Assembly: GCA_007126995.1 (NCBI GenBank) | Contig: SLAD01000242.1 | Coordinates: 1 to 5,897 of the forward strand | Origin: Kiritimatiellia bacterium | GTDB taxonomy: Bacteria; Verrucomicrobiota; Kiritimatiellia; SLAD01 | Length of the DNA stretch: 5,897 bases | Reading direction: 5' to 3' | Shown: one piece after another, positions 1-5,590 of the stretch | Numbering within the stretch: the first letter of the stretch is position 1 | How the letters are laid out: the number at the start of each line of letters is the position of its first letter | The notes under the pieces: generated by a model | Seen by the model: the letters and a program-made list of their open reading frames with translations, nothing else | What the model was told of the DNA's origin: nothing | Databases searched by the model: none | Translations under genes and position numbers: made by a program

Positions 1-503
1 AGCTCTGCCCACGTGCAGATGGCCATGGGGTTGGAGTAGTTCATAAAGATGATGTCGGGGCAGACCTTCTGCATCACCTCGAGCATCTCCACCAGCGCCG
101 GGATATGGCGCAGACCGCGGAACAGCCCGCCCGGATTCATGGTGTCTCCAATACACTGATCGATGCCGTATTTCAGCGGAATCTCGATATCGATCTTGTA
201 CGGCTCCAGCCCGCCGACCTGTATCATGGAGATCGCAAAATCCGCGTCGGTCAGCGCCTCGGTCAGGTCTGTAGTCGCCGAAAAAGTGCATGACAATGCG
301 TGCTGCTCCGCCATCCGCGTCATCACTTTGGCCACCAGATCCAGCCGGGTTGAATCGACATCCATGAGGACAATCTCCGCGTTCTGCAGGGATTCGAAGT
401 GAAGAATATCCTGCACCAGCGTTTGGCAAAAACCGGCACTGCCCGCCCCAATCATCACAATACGTGGAGACTTTTTCTTCATGGCGATTTTTCTCGATGT
501 CAT
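1..503 (-). CDS. GH4 family glycosidase (alpha-galactosidase-like), N-terminal part
   Basis: GH4 enzymes hydrolyse alpha- or beta-glycosides by an NAD+-dependent redox/elimination mechanism with a divalent metal, in the cytosol. Only 167 residues are present; the C-terminal two thirds lie beyond the left edge (family length about 430-480). Visible: a Rossmann dinucleotide-binding start, IVMIGAGSAGF (residues 15-25), with LMDVD at 46-50 ending the second strand; QVGGLEP at 95-101; GDTMNPGGLFRGLRHIP at 119-135; and NYSNPMAI at 155-162, the family's conserved NP motif. These blocks most resemble MelA-type alpha-galactosidases (ADTLGPGG, NYVNPMA as I recall E. coli MelA), with Asn123 where Gly is usual. 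Alpha-glucosidase or alpha-galacturonidase activity cannot be excluded without the C-terminal half. I chose the ATG at 503-501 because AAAGGA sits 4 nt upstream; an in-frame ATG at 482 gives a more family-like short N-terminus but has no good ribosome site. No signal peptide. Divergent from the sulfatase-GH43 operon. Confidence 0.93.
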   Translation of the reverse strand, partial: MTSRKIAMKKKSPRIVMIGAGSAGFCQTLVQDILHFESLQNAEIVLMDVDSTRLDLVAKVMTRMAEQHALSCTFSATTDLTEALTDADFAISMIQVGGLEPYKIDIEIPLKYGIDQCIGDTMNPGGLFRGLRHIPALVEMLEVMQKVCPDIIFMNYSNPMAICTWAE

Positions 504-507
504 GTTG

Positions 508-513
508 TCCTTT
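508..513 (-). promoter_or_regulatory. Shine-Dalgarno AAAGGA for the GH4 gene
   Basis: Read on the minus strand, AAAGGA is followed by CAAC and then the ATG at 503. This decides for the start at 503 rather than the in-frame ATG at 482, which has only an A-rich stretch before it. The same AGGACAACA string recurs upstream of the esterase gene (see 5521-5526). Confidence 0.65.
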
Positions 514-701
514 CCGCTCATCAACGATGTAAGAACAGCGCGCCACGATGCGCAAGCGGAATATGTCCGCAGAAACTGGGACCGTCTACTTTGATTCGTT
601 CCATTTGCCCGGCGTCGCAGAGCTCCGCCTTCCAGCTTGTCCCTGGCCGGGTATTGAGAAGCACTTGCGAGAACGGAATGACCCTGCTCCAAGGGATAGC
701 C

Positions 702-733
702 CAACCTTGCGGATAAGCGCTGATGCAAGGTTG
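702..733. repeat. perfect 9-bp inverted repeat, spacer 14
   Basis: CAACCTTGC (702-710) and GCAAGGTTG (725-733) are perfect reverse complements separated by 14 nt that contain the small palindrome AGCGCT. It lies upstream of the possible sulfatase promoter in the divergent region. It could be an operator for a dimeric regulator acting on both transcripts or part of a dispersed repeat; the sequence alone does not decide. Confidence 0.5.
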
Positions 734-751
734 CGTGAGGCTTCACTTCGC

Positions 752-780
752 TTGAGATAGCTGACTCGTTAGGCTAGAAA
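752..780 (+). promoter_or_regulatory. possible sigma70-type promoter for the sulfatase-GH43 operon
   Basis: TTGAGA (752-757) matches TTGACA at five of six positions and is followed after 17 nt by TAGAAA (775-780), four of six against TATAAT. Transcription from here would place the hairpin at 796-859 in the 5' leader. The match is moderate and sigma-factor preferences of this organism are unknown. Confidence 0.3.
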
Positions 781-795
781 GGTTTAAATAAAAGA

Positions 796-859
796 GTAGC
801 CTCGTCCTGCCTGCCCGCCTACGGCGGGTTAGGACGTGGATCCCTGTTCGCTCGGCTAC
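796..859 (+). repeat. nested GC-rich hairpin in the leader before the sulfatase gene
   Basis: Three nested pairs of arms are visible: GTAGCC (796-801) with GGCTAC (854-859), CGTCCT (803-808) with AGGACG (831-836), and CCCGCC (814-819) with GGCGGG (823-828) around a TAC loop. The inner core (803-836) resembles the short GC-rich palindromes often scattered in PVC-type genomes. It sits 13 nt before the first ATG of the sulfatase. There is no T run after it, so it is not a typical intrinsic terminator; a dispersed palindromic repeat or a leader RNA structure are both possible. Confidence 0.55.
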
Positions 860-872
860 GGAATTAATTTAA

Positions 873-2117
873 ATGCTCTGCGACGCTATGAAACGGCCTC
901 ATATTGTTTTGATCTCCACTCATGACTCGGGGAAATGGTTCGGTTGCTACGGTCATGCTTCGGTGCATACGCCGCATGTCGACCGCTTGGCGGCCGACGG
1001 GGTGGTATTGGATCGCTATTTTGCCTTCCGTCCCATCTGCAGCCCATCGCGCGGCGCGGCCATGACGGGCATGCCGCCTCAGCGTAACGGCTTGCTGGGA
1101 TTGACCCATCACGGGTTCCGCATGCGCGATGACGTGCCGCATGCGGCGGCGCTCCTCCGCGACCGGGGCTACGAGTCCGTCCTCTTCTCTTTCCAGCACG
1201 AGGCCAACGCGGATGAATGGTCGCGCCTCGGCTTCGAGCGTTATGAGGTGCGGCAAAATGAGACGTTGCCTTATCCCGACATGTTCCGTCCCGCGCCGGA
1301 AGTCGCGCAGGGCTTTGCCGAGTTTCTAGCGCAGCGCAACGACGACCGCCCTTTCTACGCGCAGATTGGGTTCAACGAAACCCACACCCCGTTCGGTTTT
1401 GGTGGCGCATCGCCGGACCACAGCAAGGGGGTGGATCTTCCGCCTTACCTCCAGGAGACGACGGATGCCGCCGATCACATCGCCGGACTGCAAGGCGCGC
1501 TCCGCCAAGCCGATACCGGTGTGGGCATCATCCTGGATGCGCTGGACGCCCATGGCTTGACGGACGATACGCTCGTCATCTTTACCACCGACCACGGGAT
1601 CGAATCGCGCCGTGACAAATGGACGTTATACGATCCCGGCATCGAAATTGCCGGTATCGTGCGCGGGCCCGGCCTGCCGAAAGGCACTCGCTTCGACGGG
1701 CTGCAAAGCAATCTAAACTTTCTGCCGACGCTGTTCGAGTTGGCGGGGTTGGAGCCTTTGACGGAGAGCGACGGCGTCAGCTTTGCGGCTAGCCTGCGCG
1801 ATCCCGAAGCTTCGGCAGCGGAGGATGCGCCGATCTTCGGAACTTATTATAATGGGGCCTGCCGCTGCATCAGAACCCGTACCCACAAATTGATCTGGAA
1901 TCTGGGTCCGGAACCCTATGTGACCGAGCCCCCACAACGACTGGATGGCGCTGGCGCCAAGCAGCCTCGTCCGGTCTGGGAATGCTATGACTTGGAGGCC
2001 GATCCCAACGAGTTTGCGAATTTGGCTGGATCGGAATCCGTTCGCGAAATTGAGGAGCAGCTCCGCGCCCGACTGCTCGCTTGGTTGCGTCAAGTGGGTG
2101 ATCCATGCACCCCGTGA
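873..2117 (+). CDS. S1-family sulfatase (N-sulfoglucosamine sulfohydrolase-like clade)
   Basis: Hydrolyses sulfate esters or sulfamates from glycans using a formylglycine made from a conserved Cys. The 414-residue protein shows IVLISTHDSGKWFGCYG at 11-27 with metal-ligand Asp18; CSPSR at 56-60, the C-x-P-x-R signature with Cys56 as the modified residue; NGLLGLTHHGF at 72-82; ETHTP at 169-173; TTDHG with Asp240 and His241; and Lys249 in KWTLYDPG. The C-terminus has the usual WECYDLEADPNEFANLAGS (residues about 369-387). The first position of the usual DD pair is His17, which I recall as normal in the HD[ST]G clade related to heparan N-sulfatases. The start is ambiguous: ATG at 873 or in-frame ATG at 888 (MKRPHIV), the latter nearer to family N-termini; neither has a clear Shine-Dalgarno. 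No signal peptide, so a cytosolic enzyme is likely. First gene of an operon, overlapping GH43 by 13 nt. The natural substrate is unknown. Confidence 0.95.
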   Translation: MLCDAMKRPHIVLISTHDSGKWFGCYGHASVHTPHVDRLAADGVVLDRYFAFRPICSPSRGAAMTGMPPQRNGLLGLTHHGFRMRDDVPHAAALLRDRGYESVLFSFQHEANADEWSRLGFERYEVRQNETLPYPDMFRPAPEVAQGFAEFLAQRNDDRPFYAQIGFNETHTPFGFGGASPDHSKGVDLPPYLQETTDAADHIAGLQGALRQADTGVGIILDALDAHGLTDDTLVIFTTDHGIESRRDKWTLYDPGIEIAGIVRGPGLPKGTRFDGLQSNLNFLPTLFELAGLEPLTESDGVSFAASLRDPEASAAEDAPIFGTYYNGACRCIRTRTHKLIWNLGPEPYVTEPPQRLDGAGAKQPRPVWECYDLEADPNEFANLAGSESVREIEEQLRARLLAWLRQVGDPCTP

Positions 2118-3607
2118 ACCCACCGCGCAATCCGATCCTGCCCGGGTTTCATCCGGACCCGACGATTTGTCGCGTAGGGACCGACTTCTATTTATGCACC
2201 AGCACATTCGAATATTTCCCGGGGCTTCCCATTTATCATAGTCGTAACCTGCAGGACTGGACGCTGCTGGGGCATGCTATTGATCGTCCGGAACAACTGG
2301 ACTACCGGAACACGCGCTGCTCCGAAGGGCTCTACGCGCCCACCTTGCGACATCATCAGGGCCGGTTCTATCTGGTCTGCACCCAGGTCGGCGGCGGAGG
2401 CAATTTCCTCGTCACCGCAGCAGATCCGGCAGGGCCTTGGTCTGATCCCGTCTGGATACAGGAAGGCGACGTCGAGCCGTGGTTCGATCCCTCGTTGTGC
2501 TTTGACGATGACGGCGCCGTCTATTATACGCGCCGCCATGAGGCCCGCGTTGTGCAGGCGGAATTGGACGCGGAATCGGGAGCGCTGTTGACGCCCTTGA
2601 GGGAGATTGCGGGGCCCTGGTGCACCGACGATATCGAGGGGCCGCACCTCTACAAAATCGGGTCATGGTATTACCTGCTGGCGGCGGAAGGCGGGACAGG
2701 GTGGGGGCATTGCAGTACGGTGGCGCGCGCCTCCTCGCCTTGGGGACCGTTTGAATCGTGTCCACACAATCCCATCCTCACGCATCGCCATCTGCCGAAT
2801 CATCCGGTGCGCTACACGGGGCACGGCGATTGGGTGGAAGACGCGGACGGTCAATGGTGGATGGTGTTTCTGGCTACCCGGCACTACGGTTTTGGCGGAC
2901 TGGCATTCCATCATCTGGGCCGCGAGACCTTTTTGACCCCTGTGCGCTGGGTGGATGGTTGGCCGGTCATGGACGGACCGATTACAGACACGGCCCCATC
3001 GCCGCCGGATGTTCATGATGACTTTGACAGCCCGAAATTGAGCCCGGGCTGGCTGTCTCGGCGTGTGCCGGATCCGAAGCACGTCGATTTGGGCTCCCGC
3101 CCCGGCTGGCTGCGCCTGCACGGCGGGGCCGCGACATTGAGCGACATGGACGCAGAAGCCTTTCGAGGGCGTCGTCTCGACCGTTACAATTTCGACTGGT
3201 CCGCCCGACTGCAATTCCATGCGACACGCGAGAACGAGGAAGCGGGGCTCGCCTTGGTCATGGCGGATGATTGTCATCTGGAATGGGTGCGCACCTGTCG
3301 CGCGGGCAAAGACGTCTTGCTGTTGCGACGCCGTGTACTGGATCTGTGCCAAGAGGACGTGTACCCCGTGGCCTTTGCCGATGATTGTGTCCTCACTATT
3401 CAGGGGAGCGACCGACACTTCACCTGTCACGCGGGTCCCGTAGATGGGGAGCTTGAATGTATGGCCCAAGCGGACCGGCGCCTCTTCTGCACCGAGACCA
3501 CCACCGGTTGGACCGGGCTCATCGCCGGCGTGTACGCCTCCGGCAACGGGCGGCCCTCCGATGCCCATGCCGATTTCGATTCCGTGGCGTTACGGTCGAG
3601 AGAATAG
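2105..3607 (+). CDS. GH43 beta-xylosidase/alpha-L-arabinofuranosidase-like, two domains
   Basis: GH43 enzymes are inverting glycosidases that release xylose or arabinofuranose from xylan, arabinan or mixed oligosaccharides. All three catalytic acids are visible: Asp18 in NPILPGFHPDPT (general base), Asp128 in EPWFDPSL (pKa modulator) and Glu178 in DDIEGPHLYK (general acid). STFEYFPGLPIYHS (33-46), EGLYAPTLRHHQGRFY (74-89) and LLAAEGGTGWGH support the XynB-like part of GH43 (subfamilies 10-12; the exact one is not resolvable by eye). Residues about 1-295 form the five-bladed propeller. Residues about 300-500, from DDFDSPKLSPGW, match the C-terminal concanavalin-A-like beta-sandwich of these enzymes, including ENEEAGLAL (about 378-386). 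Length 500 is normal. There is no signal peptide. The ATG lies 13 nt before the end of the sulfatase gene, after GGGTGATCC, so translation is probably coupled. Xylosidase versus arabinofuranosidase cannot be decided here. Confidence 0.95.
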   Translation: MHPVNPPRNPILPGFHPDPTICRVGTDFYLCTSTFEYFPGLPIYHSRNLQDWTLLGHAIDRPEQLDYRNTRCSEGLYAPTLRHHQGRFYLVCTQVGGGGNFLVTAADPAGPWSDPVWIQEGDVEPWFDPSLCFDDDGAVYYTRRHEARVVQAELDAESGALLTPLREIAGPWCTDDIEGPHLYKIGSWYYLLAAEGGTGWGHCSTVARASSPWGPFESCPHNPILTHRHLPNHPVRYTGHGDWVEDADGQWWMVFLATRHYGFGGLAFHHLGRETFLTPVRWVDGWPVMDGPITDTAPSPPDVHDDFDSPKLSPGWLSRRVPDPKHVDLGSRPGWLRLHGGAATLSDMDAEAFRGRRLDRYNFDWSARLQFHATRENEEAGLALVMADDCHLEWVRTCRAGKDVLLLRRRVLDLCQEDVYPVAFADDCVLTIQGSDRHFTCHAGPVDGELECMAQADRRLFCTETTTGWTGLIAGVYASGNGRPSDAHADFDSVALRSRE

Positions 3608-3747
3608 GGCGTTGGGGTTGATTACGCTTCGGGAGTCAATAATACCGAACACTAAACCTTTTCGGTAAAAGCGATGTCTGAGGTTATCGCTCTCGCAACT
3701 GCATAAGACCCATTTGTTGATGGGTGTCCCATTGTTGAACTCAGGAA
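3608..3747. other. hairpin-rich spacer after GH43
   Basis: No gene is visible in this convergent spacer. Three short perfect inverted repeats follow each other: TACCGA (3643-3648) with TCGGTA (3662-3667), AGCGAT (3670-3675) with ATCGCT (3686-3691), and ACCCAT (3708-3713) with ATGGGT (3720-3725) around a 6-nt loop. The first is followed by AAAA, not T residues. They may end GH43 transcription, but none is a textbook intrinsic terminator. Confidence 0.4.
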
Positions 3748-3798
3748 GGGAGGGCCCGCGGCTCGCGGGCCGCGGACGGCGAGGCCGCCGTCCCTCCC
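3748..3798. repeat. palindromic element able to fold as a three-way junction
   Basis: An outer stem GGGAG (3748-3752) with CTCCC (3794-3798) encloses two perfect hairpins: GGCCCGCG (3753-3760) with CGCGGGCC (3764-3771) around GCT, and GGACGGCG (3774-3781) with CGCCGTCC (3786-3793) around AGGC; only two bases separate the hairpins. All but nine of the 51 bases pair. The element starts 3 nt after the stop of the minus-strand hydrolase and lies tail-to-tail between convergent genes. It resembles a REP-like or MITE-like dispersed palindrome. It may act as a two-way transcription barrier, although it has no T run on either side. Confidence 0.7.
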
Positions 3799-3801
3799 AT
3801 T

Positions 3802-5472
3802 TCATACCGTTAAGTATTTAGCGGGAGGTATAATAGGCCGAAGGAGCGAACAGGAATCCACGTCCCAATTCGCGCGGTCCTTCCTAACTTGTCGTGCCCA
3901 TTTCCTCGCCGTCTTCGCATCGAACACCTCGCCCGACTGATGTAAGGACTCAAACAGTTCGAGGGGATCGGGTTTCGCGGACGCATCGCGATCAAGGGCG
4001 TCTCCCGCGCTGATCAGGGCGAAACGTGCCTCGTAAAGCAAGACCTTCGCCGGGAGCGCTCCCGGGTATTGAACCTCCAACCGAACGACGCGGAGGTGCT
4101 CGGAGGGCAAGTGTGTGTGGGTTCCCTCGGTATGAGCAAAGTCGCCGAACTGGGCCGTCAGTTCTTGACGGCCGGTCTGTCGACAGGTGACGGAAGGGGC
4201 GTCCCAGCGATGGGCATCCGCTATTTCCGGGGCGGTGAACAAAGCCAACTGAACGGTTGTGTCGCAAGGTGCATCGAGTGCGATTTTCAATCCTGCGGTA
4301 TCAGCCGGGGGAATGGCGTCCGTGCGAATGAAGAACGTGAACCGGTTCCGGGGCGGATCGAGATGGATCCCCTTTTCGCCGCGAATCAATTGCGCCGTGG
4401 CCGGGGCATGGACGCGCAGATTGTCGAGTTCCCAACGGAGAAACAGTCCGTCCAAACCATCGACGTCAGCCGACCAAAGATCGACGCGGGCAGGAGTTGG
4501 GTCGTGCGCGATGTCATGGATGGGGCTGGAGATGGCGAGTCCGTCGGTATGGGTTTCAGTGGCGAACCAGCGACCCGTTGCGGGCGACGTCGCTCCAGAC
4601 ACGGTGCGCCAGACTGCTGATCGATCTGGATTCGGCGCGTAGTAGAATTGTTTATGCGGAGCGGGGGCGTCATCCGGTTCCGGGGGAATAGACCCGTCCC
4701 CGCGCAGGTGACGAGCCAGCCAGGCATAGGCACAGGCGCGGGCGGTTTCGTTCAGTCCATGATCTTCGTTCGGCACATACAGGCGTCGCGCTTTTGTGCC
4801 CACACGTCGCAAGAGGTCCTCGGCGGTGTCCAGGTGTCCGAAGAAATCGTGCGTGCCGTTGAGATGGAGAATGGGCGCATGTTGCGTGTGTGCGACCGTG
4901 AGCGGTTGAAAGGCGGCCCGCCAAGAGGCGGACGCATCGCGCTCGGGGGCCAGTCCGCAGCCATAGGCGGCGATGGCGGTGCGCAGTCGGGTATCGGTGC
5001 CGTTCACCAGCCAGGTCATCAAGCCGCCCCAGGAAATGCCAACCATGCCGATCCGGTCAGACTGAACCGATGGCCATGAAGCAAGCAGCGAGAGACCCTG
5101 TCGCACACTCCGCACAATATGGCCGATACTTGCCTCGGAGGCATCGCACGCGGTTTGATAGATAAACGGCATTCCGTCTGGCCATACCGTCGCGTGCGGC
5201 GCATCGTTCACGCCCGCCAGCACGCTCCAGTCGGGACAAAGGGTCACATACCCGCGTTCGGCCCAGGCGAAGGCGACCTCCTCCTGAGCACATTGCGCGC
5301 CTCCGTGCAAGTGCAGCAAGGCGGGGTGCGGCCCCTTGCTGGACGGCACCGCCAGGATCCCGGCCATCTGGAGCGGAAAGTCGCCGATGTCATGCGAGAA
5401 ATAACGGAGCGCGATCAGCGTGATTCCATCACGCTTCGTCTCCCATTCAATCTGTGCATTTTCCAGTTTCAA
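3802..5472 (-). CDS. alpha/beta hydrolase, probable glycan esterase, with unassigned C-terminal region
   Basis: A serine hydrolase of the dienelactone hydrolase/acetyl-xylan-esterase type. Visible: LLHLHGGAQ with the HGG oxyanion loop (56-58); nucleophile Ser147 in VGISWGG; acid Asp209 in LNGTHDFFG; His238 in NEDHG. The catalytic domain covers about residues 10-255. Residues about 275-500 are rich in predicted beta structure (LFLRWELDNLRVHAP, RFTFFIRTDAI), and the last 60 are probably helical; I do not recognise this region. Ester removal from sugars is inferred from the GH4, sulfatase and GH43 neighbours; a peptidase or other esterase role remains possible, and the CE7 motifs (RGQ, GxSQGG) are absent. 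The only standard-type start in the open frame is TTG at 5472, with no ribosome site. The next in-frame ATG (residue 36) would cut into the domain. A Shine-Dalgarno at 5521-5526 points to a start near 5514, where the codon is GTC. No signal peptide is visible. Confidence 0.88.
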   Translation of the reverse strand: MKLENAQIEWETKRDGITLIALRYFSHDIGDFPLQMAGILAVPSSKGPHPALLHLHGGAQCAQEEVAFAWAERGYVTLCPDWSVLAGVNDAPHATVWPDGMPFIYQTACDASEASIGHIVRSVRQGLSLLASWPSVQSDRIGMVGISWGGLMTWLVNGTDTRLRTAIAAYGCGLAPERDASASWRAAFQPLTVAHTQHAPILHLNGTHDFFGHLDTAEDLLRRVGTKARRLYVPNEDHGLNETARACAYAWLARHLRGDGSIPPEPDDAPAPHKQFYYAPNPDRSAVWRTVSGATSPATGRWFATETHTDGLAISSPIHDIAHDPTPARVDLWSADVDGLDGLFLRWELDNLRVHAPATAQLIRGEKGIHLDPPRNRFTFFIRTDAIPPADTAGLKIALDAPCDTTVQLALFTAPEIADAHRWDAPSVTCRQTGRQELTAQFGDFAHTEGTHTHLPSEHLRVVRLEVQYPGALPAKVLLYEARFALISAGDALDRDASAKPDPLELFESLHQSGEVFDAKTARKWARQVRKDRANWDVDSCSLLRPIIPPAKYLTV

Positions 5473-5520
5473 GCGGCGGGCAAGGGCTTCACTTCGTTGT
5501 GAATTCTTTTTGACGTGTTG

Positions 5521-5526
5521 TCCTCT
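5521..5526 (-). promoter_or_regulatory. Shine-Dalgarno AGAGGA upstream of the hydrolase
   Basis: On the minus strand AGAGGA is followed by CAACAC and then GTC AAA AAG in the hydrolase frame, and by ACG TCA AAA in the next frame. It is the same AGGACAACA string that precedes the GH4 ATG. It is about 48 nt from the TTG at 5472, too far to serve it directly. Either translation begins at a non-standard codon or the original start has been lost. Confidence 0.5.
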
Positions 5527-5536
5527 GTAATCAGTC

Positions 5537-5563
5537 GCTATAACGCATGACGTTATAAGTCAA
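5537..5563 (-). promoter_or_regulatory. possible promoter with an embedded operator palindrome
   Basis: Read on the minus strand, TTGACT (5563-5558) and TATAGC (5542-5537) are 15 nt apart, a short but possible -35/-10 pair. The spacer and part of the -10 box form an inverted repeat, TATAACG (5539-5545) and CGTTATA (5551-5557) with a 5-nt centre. A repressor dimer bound there would block the polymerase. A transcript starting about 7 nt after the -10 box would have a very short leader to the Shine-Dalgarno at 5526. The regulator family cannot be named with confidence. Confidence 0.45.
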
Positions 5564-5590
5564 GAAGAACGACGCTCAGCACAAACGGAT

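Larger units (their letters stand above)
504..872. other. divergent intergenic region between GH4 and the sulfatase
   Basis: This 369-base stretch separates the two divergently read enzyme genes and must hold both promoters. The left part (about 515-700) shows no RNA gene and no convincing coding region; a 70-codon plus-strand frame at 548-760 has no ribosome site or recognisable motif. I could not pick a convincing promoter for GH4. The right part carries an inverted repeat (702-733), a possible promoter (752-780), an AT-rich stretch (781-795) and a nested hairpin (796-859). Just before the sulfatase start lie two overlapping AT palindromes, AATTAATT (862-869) and ATTTAAAT (867-874). Confidence 0.7.

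Noticed and set aside
105..402. Plus-strand frames opposite the GH4 gene
   Set aside because: The minus strand carries clear GH4 motifs (GAGS, PGG, NYSNPMA) through the whole stretch; these are shadows.
548..760. 70-codon plus-strand frame starting MRKRNMSAETG
   Set aside because: No ribosome site, no recognisable motif, overlaps the inverted repeat at 702-733 and lies in a divergent promoter region.
803..836. Intrinsic terminator
   Set aside because: The GC-rich stem is not followed by a T run on either strand and lies ahead of the plus-strand operon, so a leader structure or repeat is the better reading.
1713..2207. 164-codon minus-strand frame across the sulfatase end and GH43 start
   Set aside because: Crosses two well-supported overlapping plus-strand genes and shows no family features.
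2663..3568. 301-codon open frame antisense to GH43
   Set aside because: It mirrors a high-GC, well-conserved GH43 gene with all catalytic residues, has low-complexity Arg/Gly/Pro-rich sequence and no motif or ribosome site.
4069..4620. 183-codon plus-strand frame opposite the hydrolase
   Set aside because: Antisense to the continuous hydrolase frame, Gly/Arg-rich, no motif; the hydrolase frame runs through without a break from its triad to its stop.
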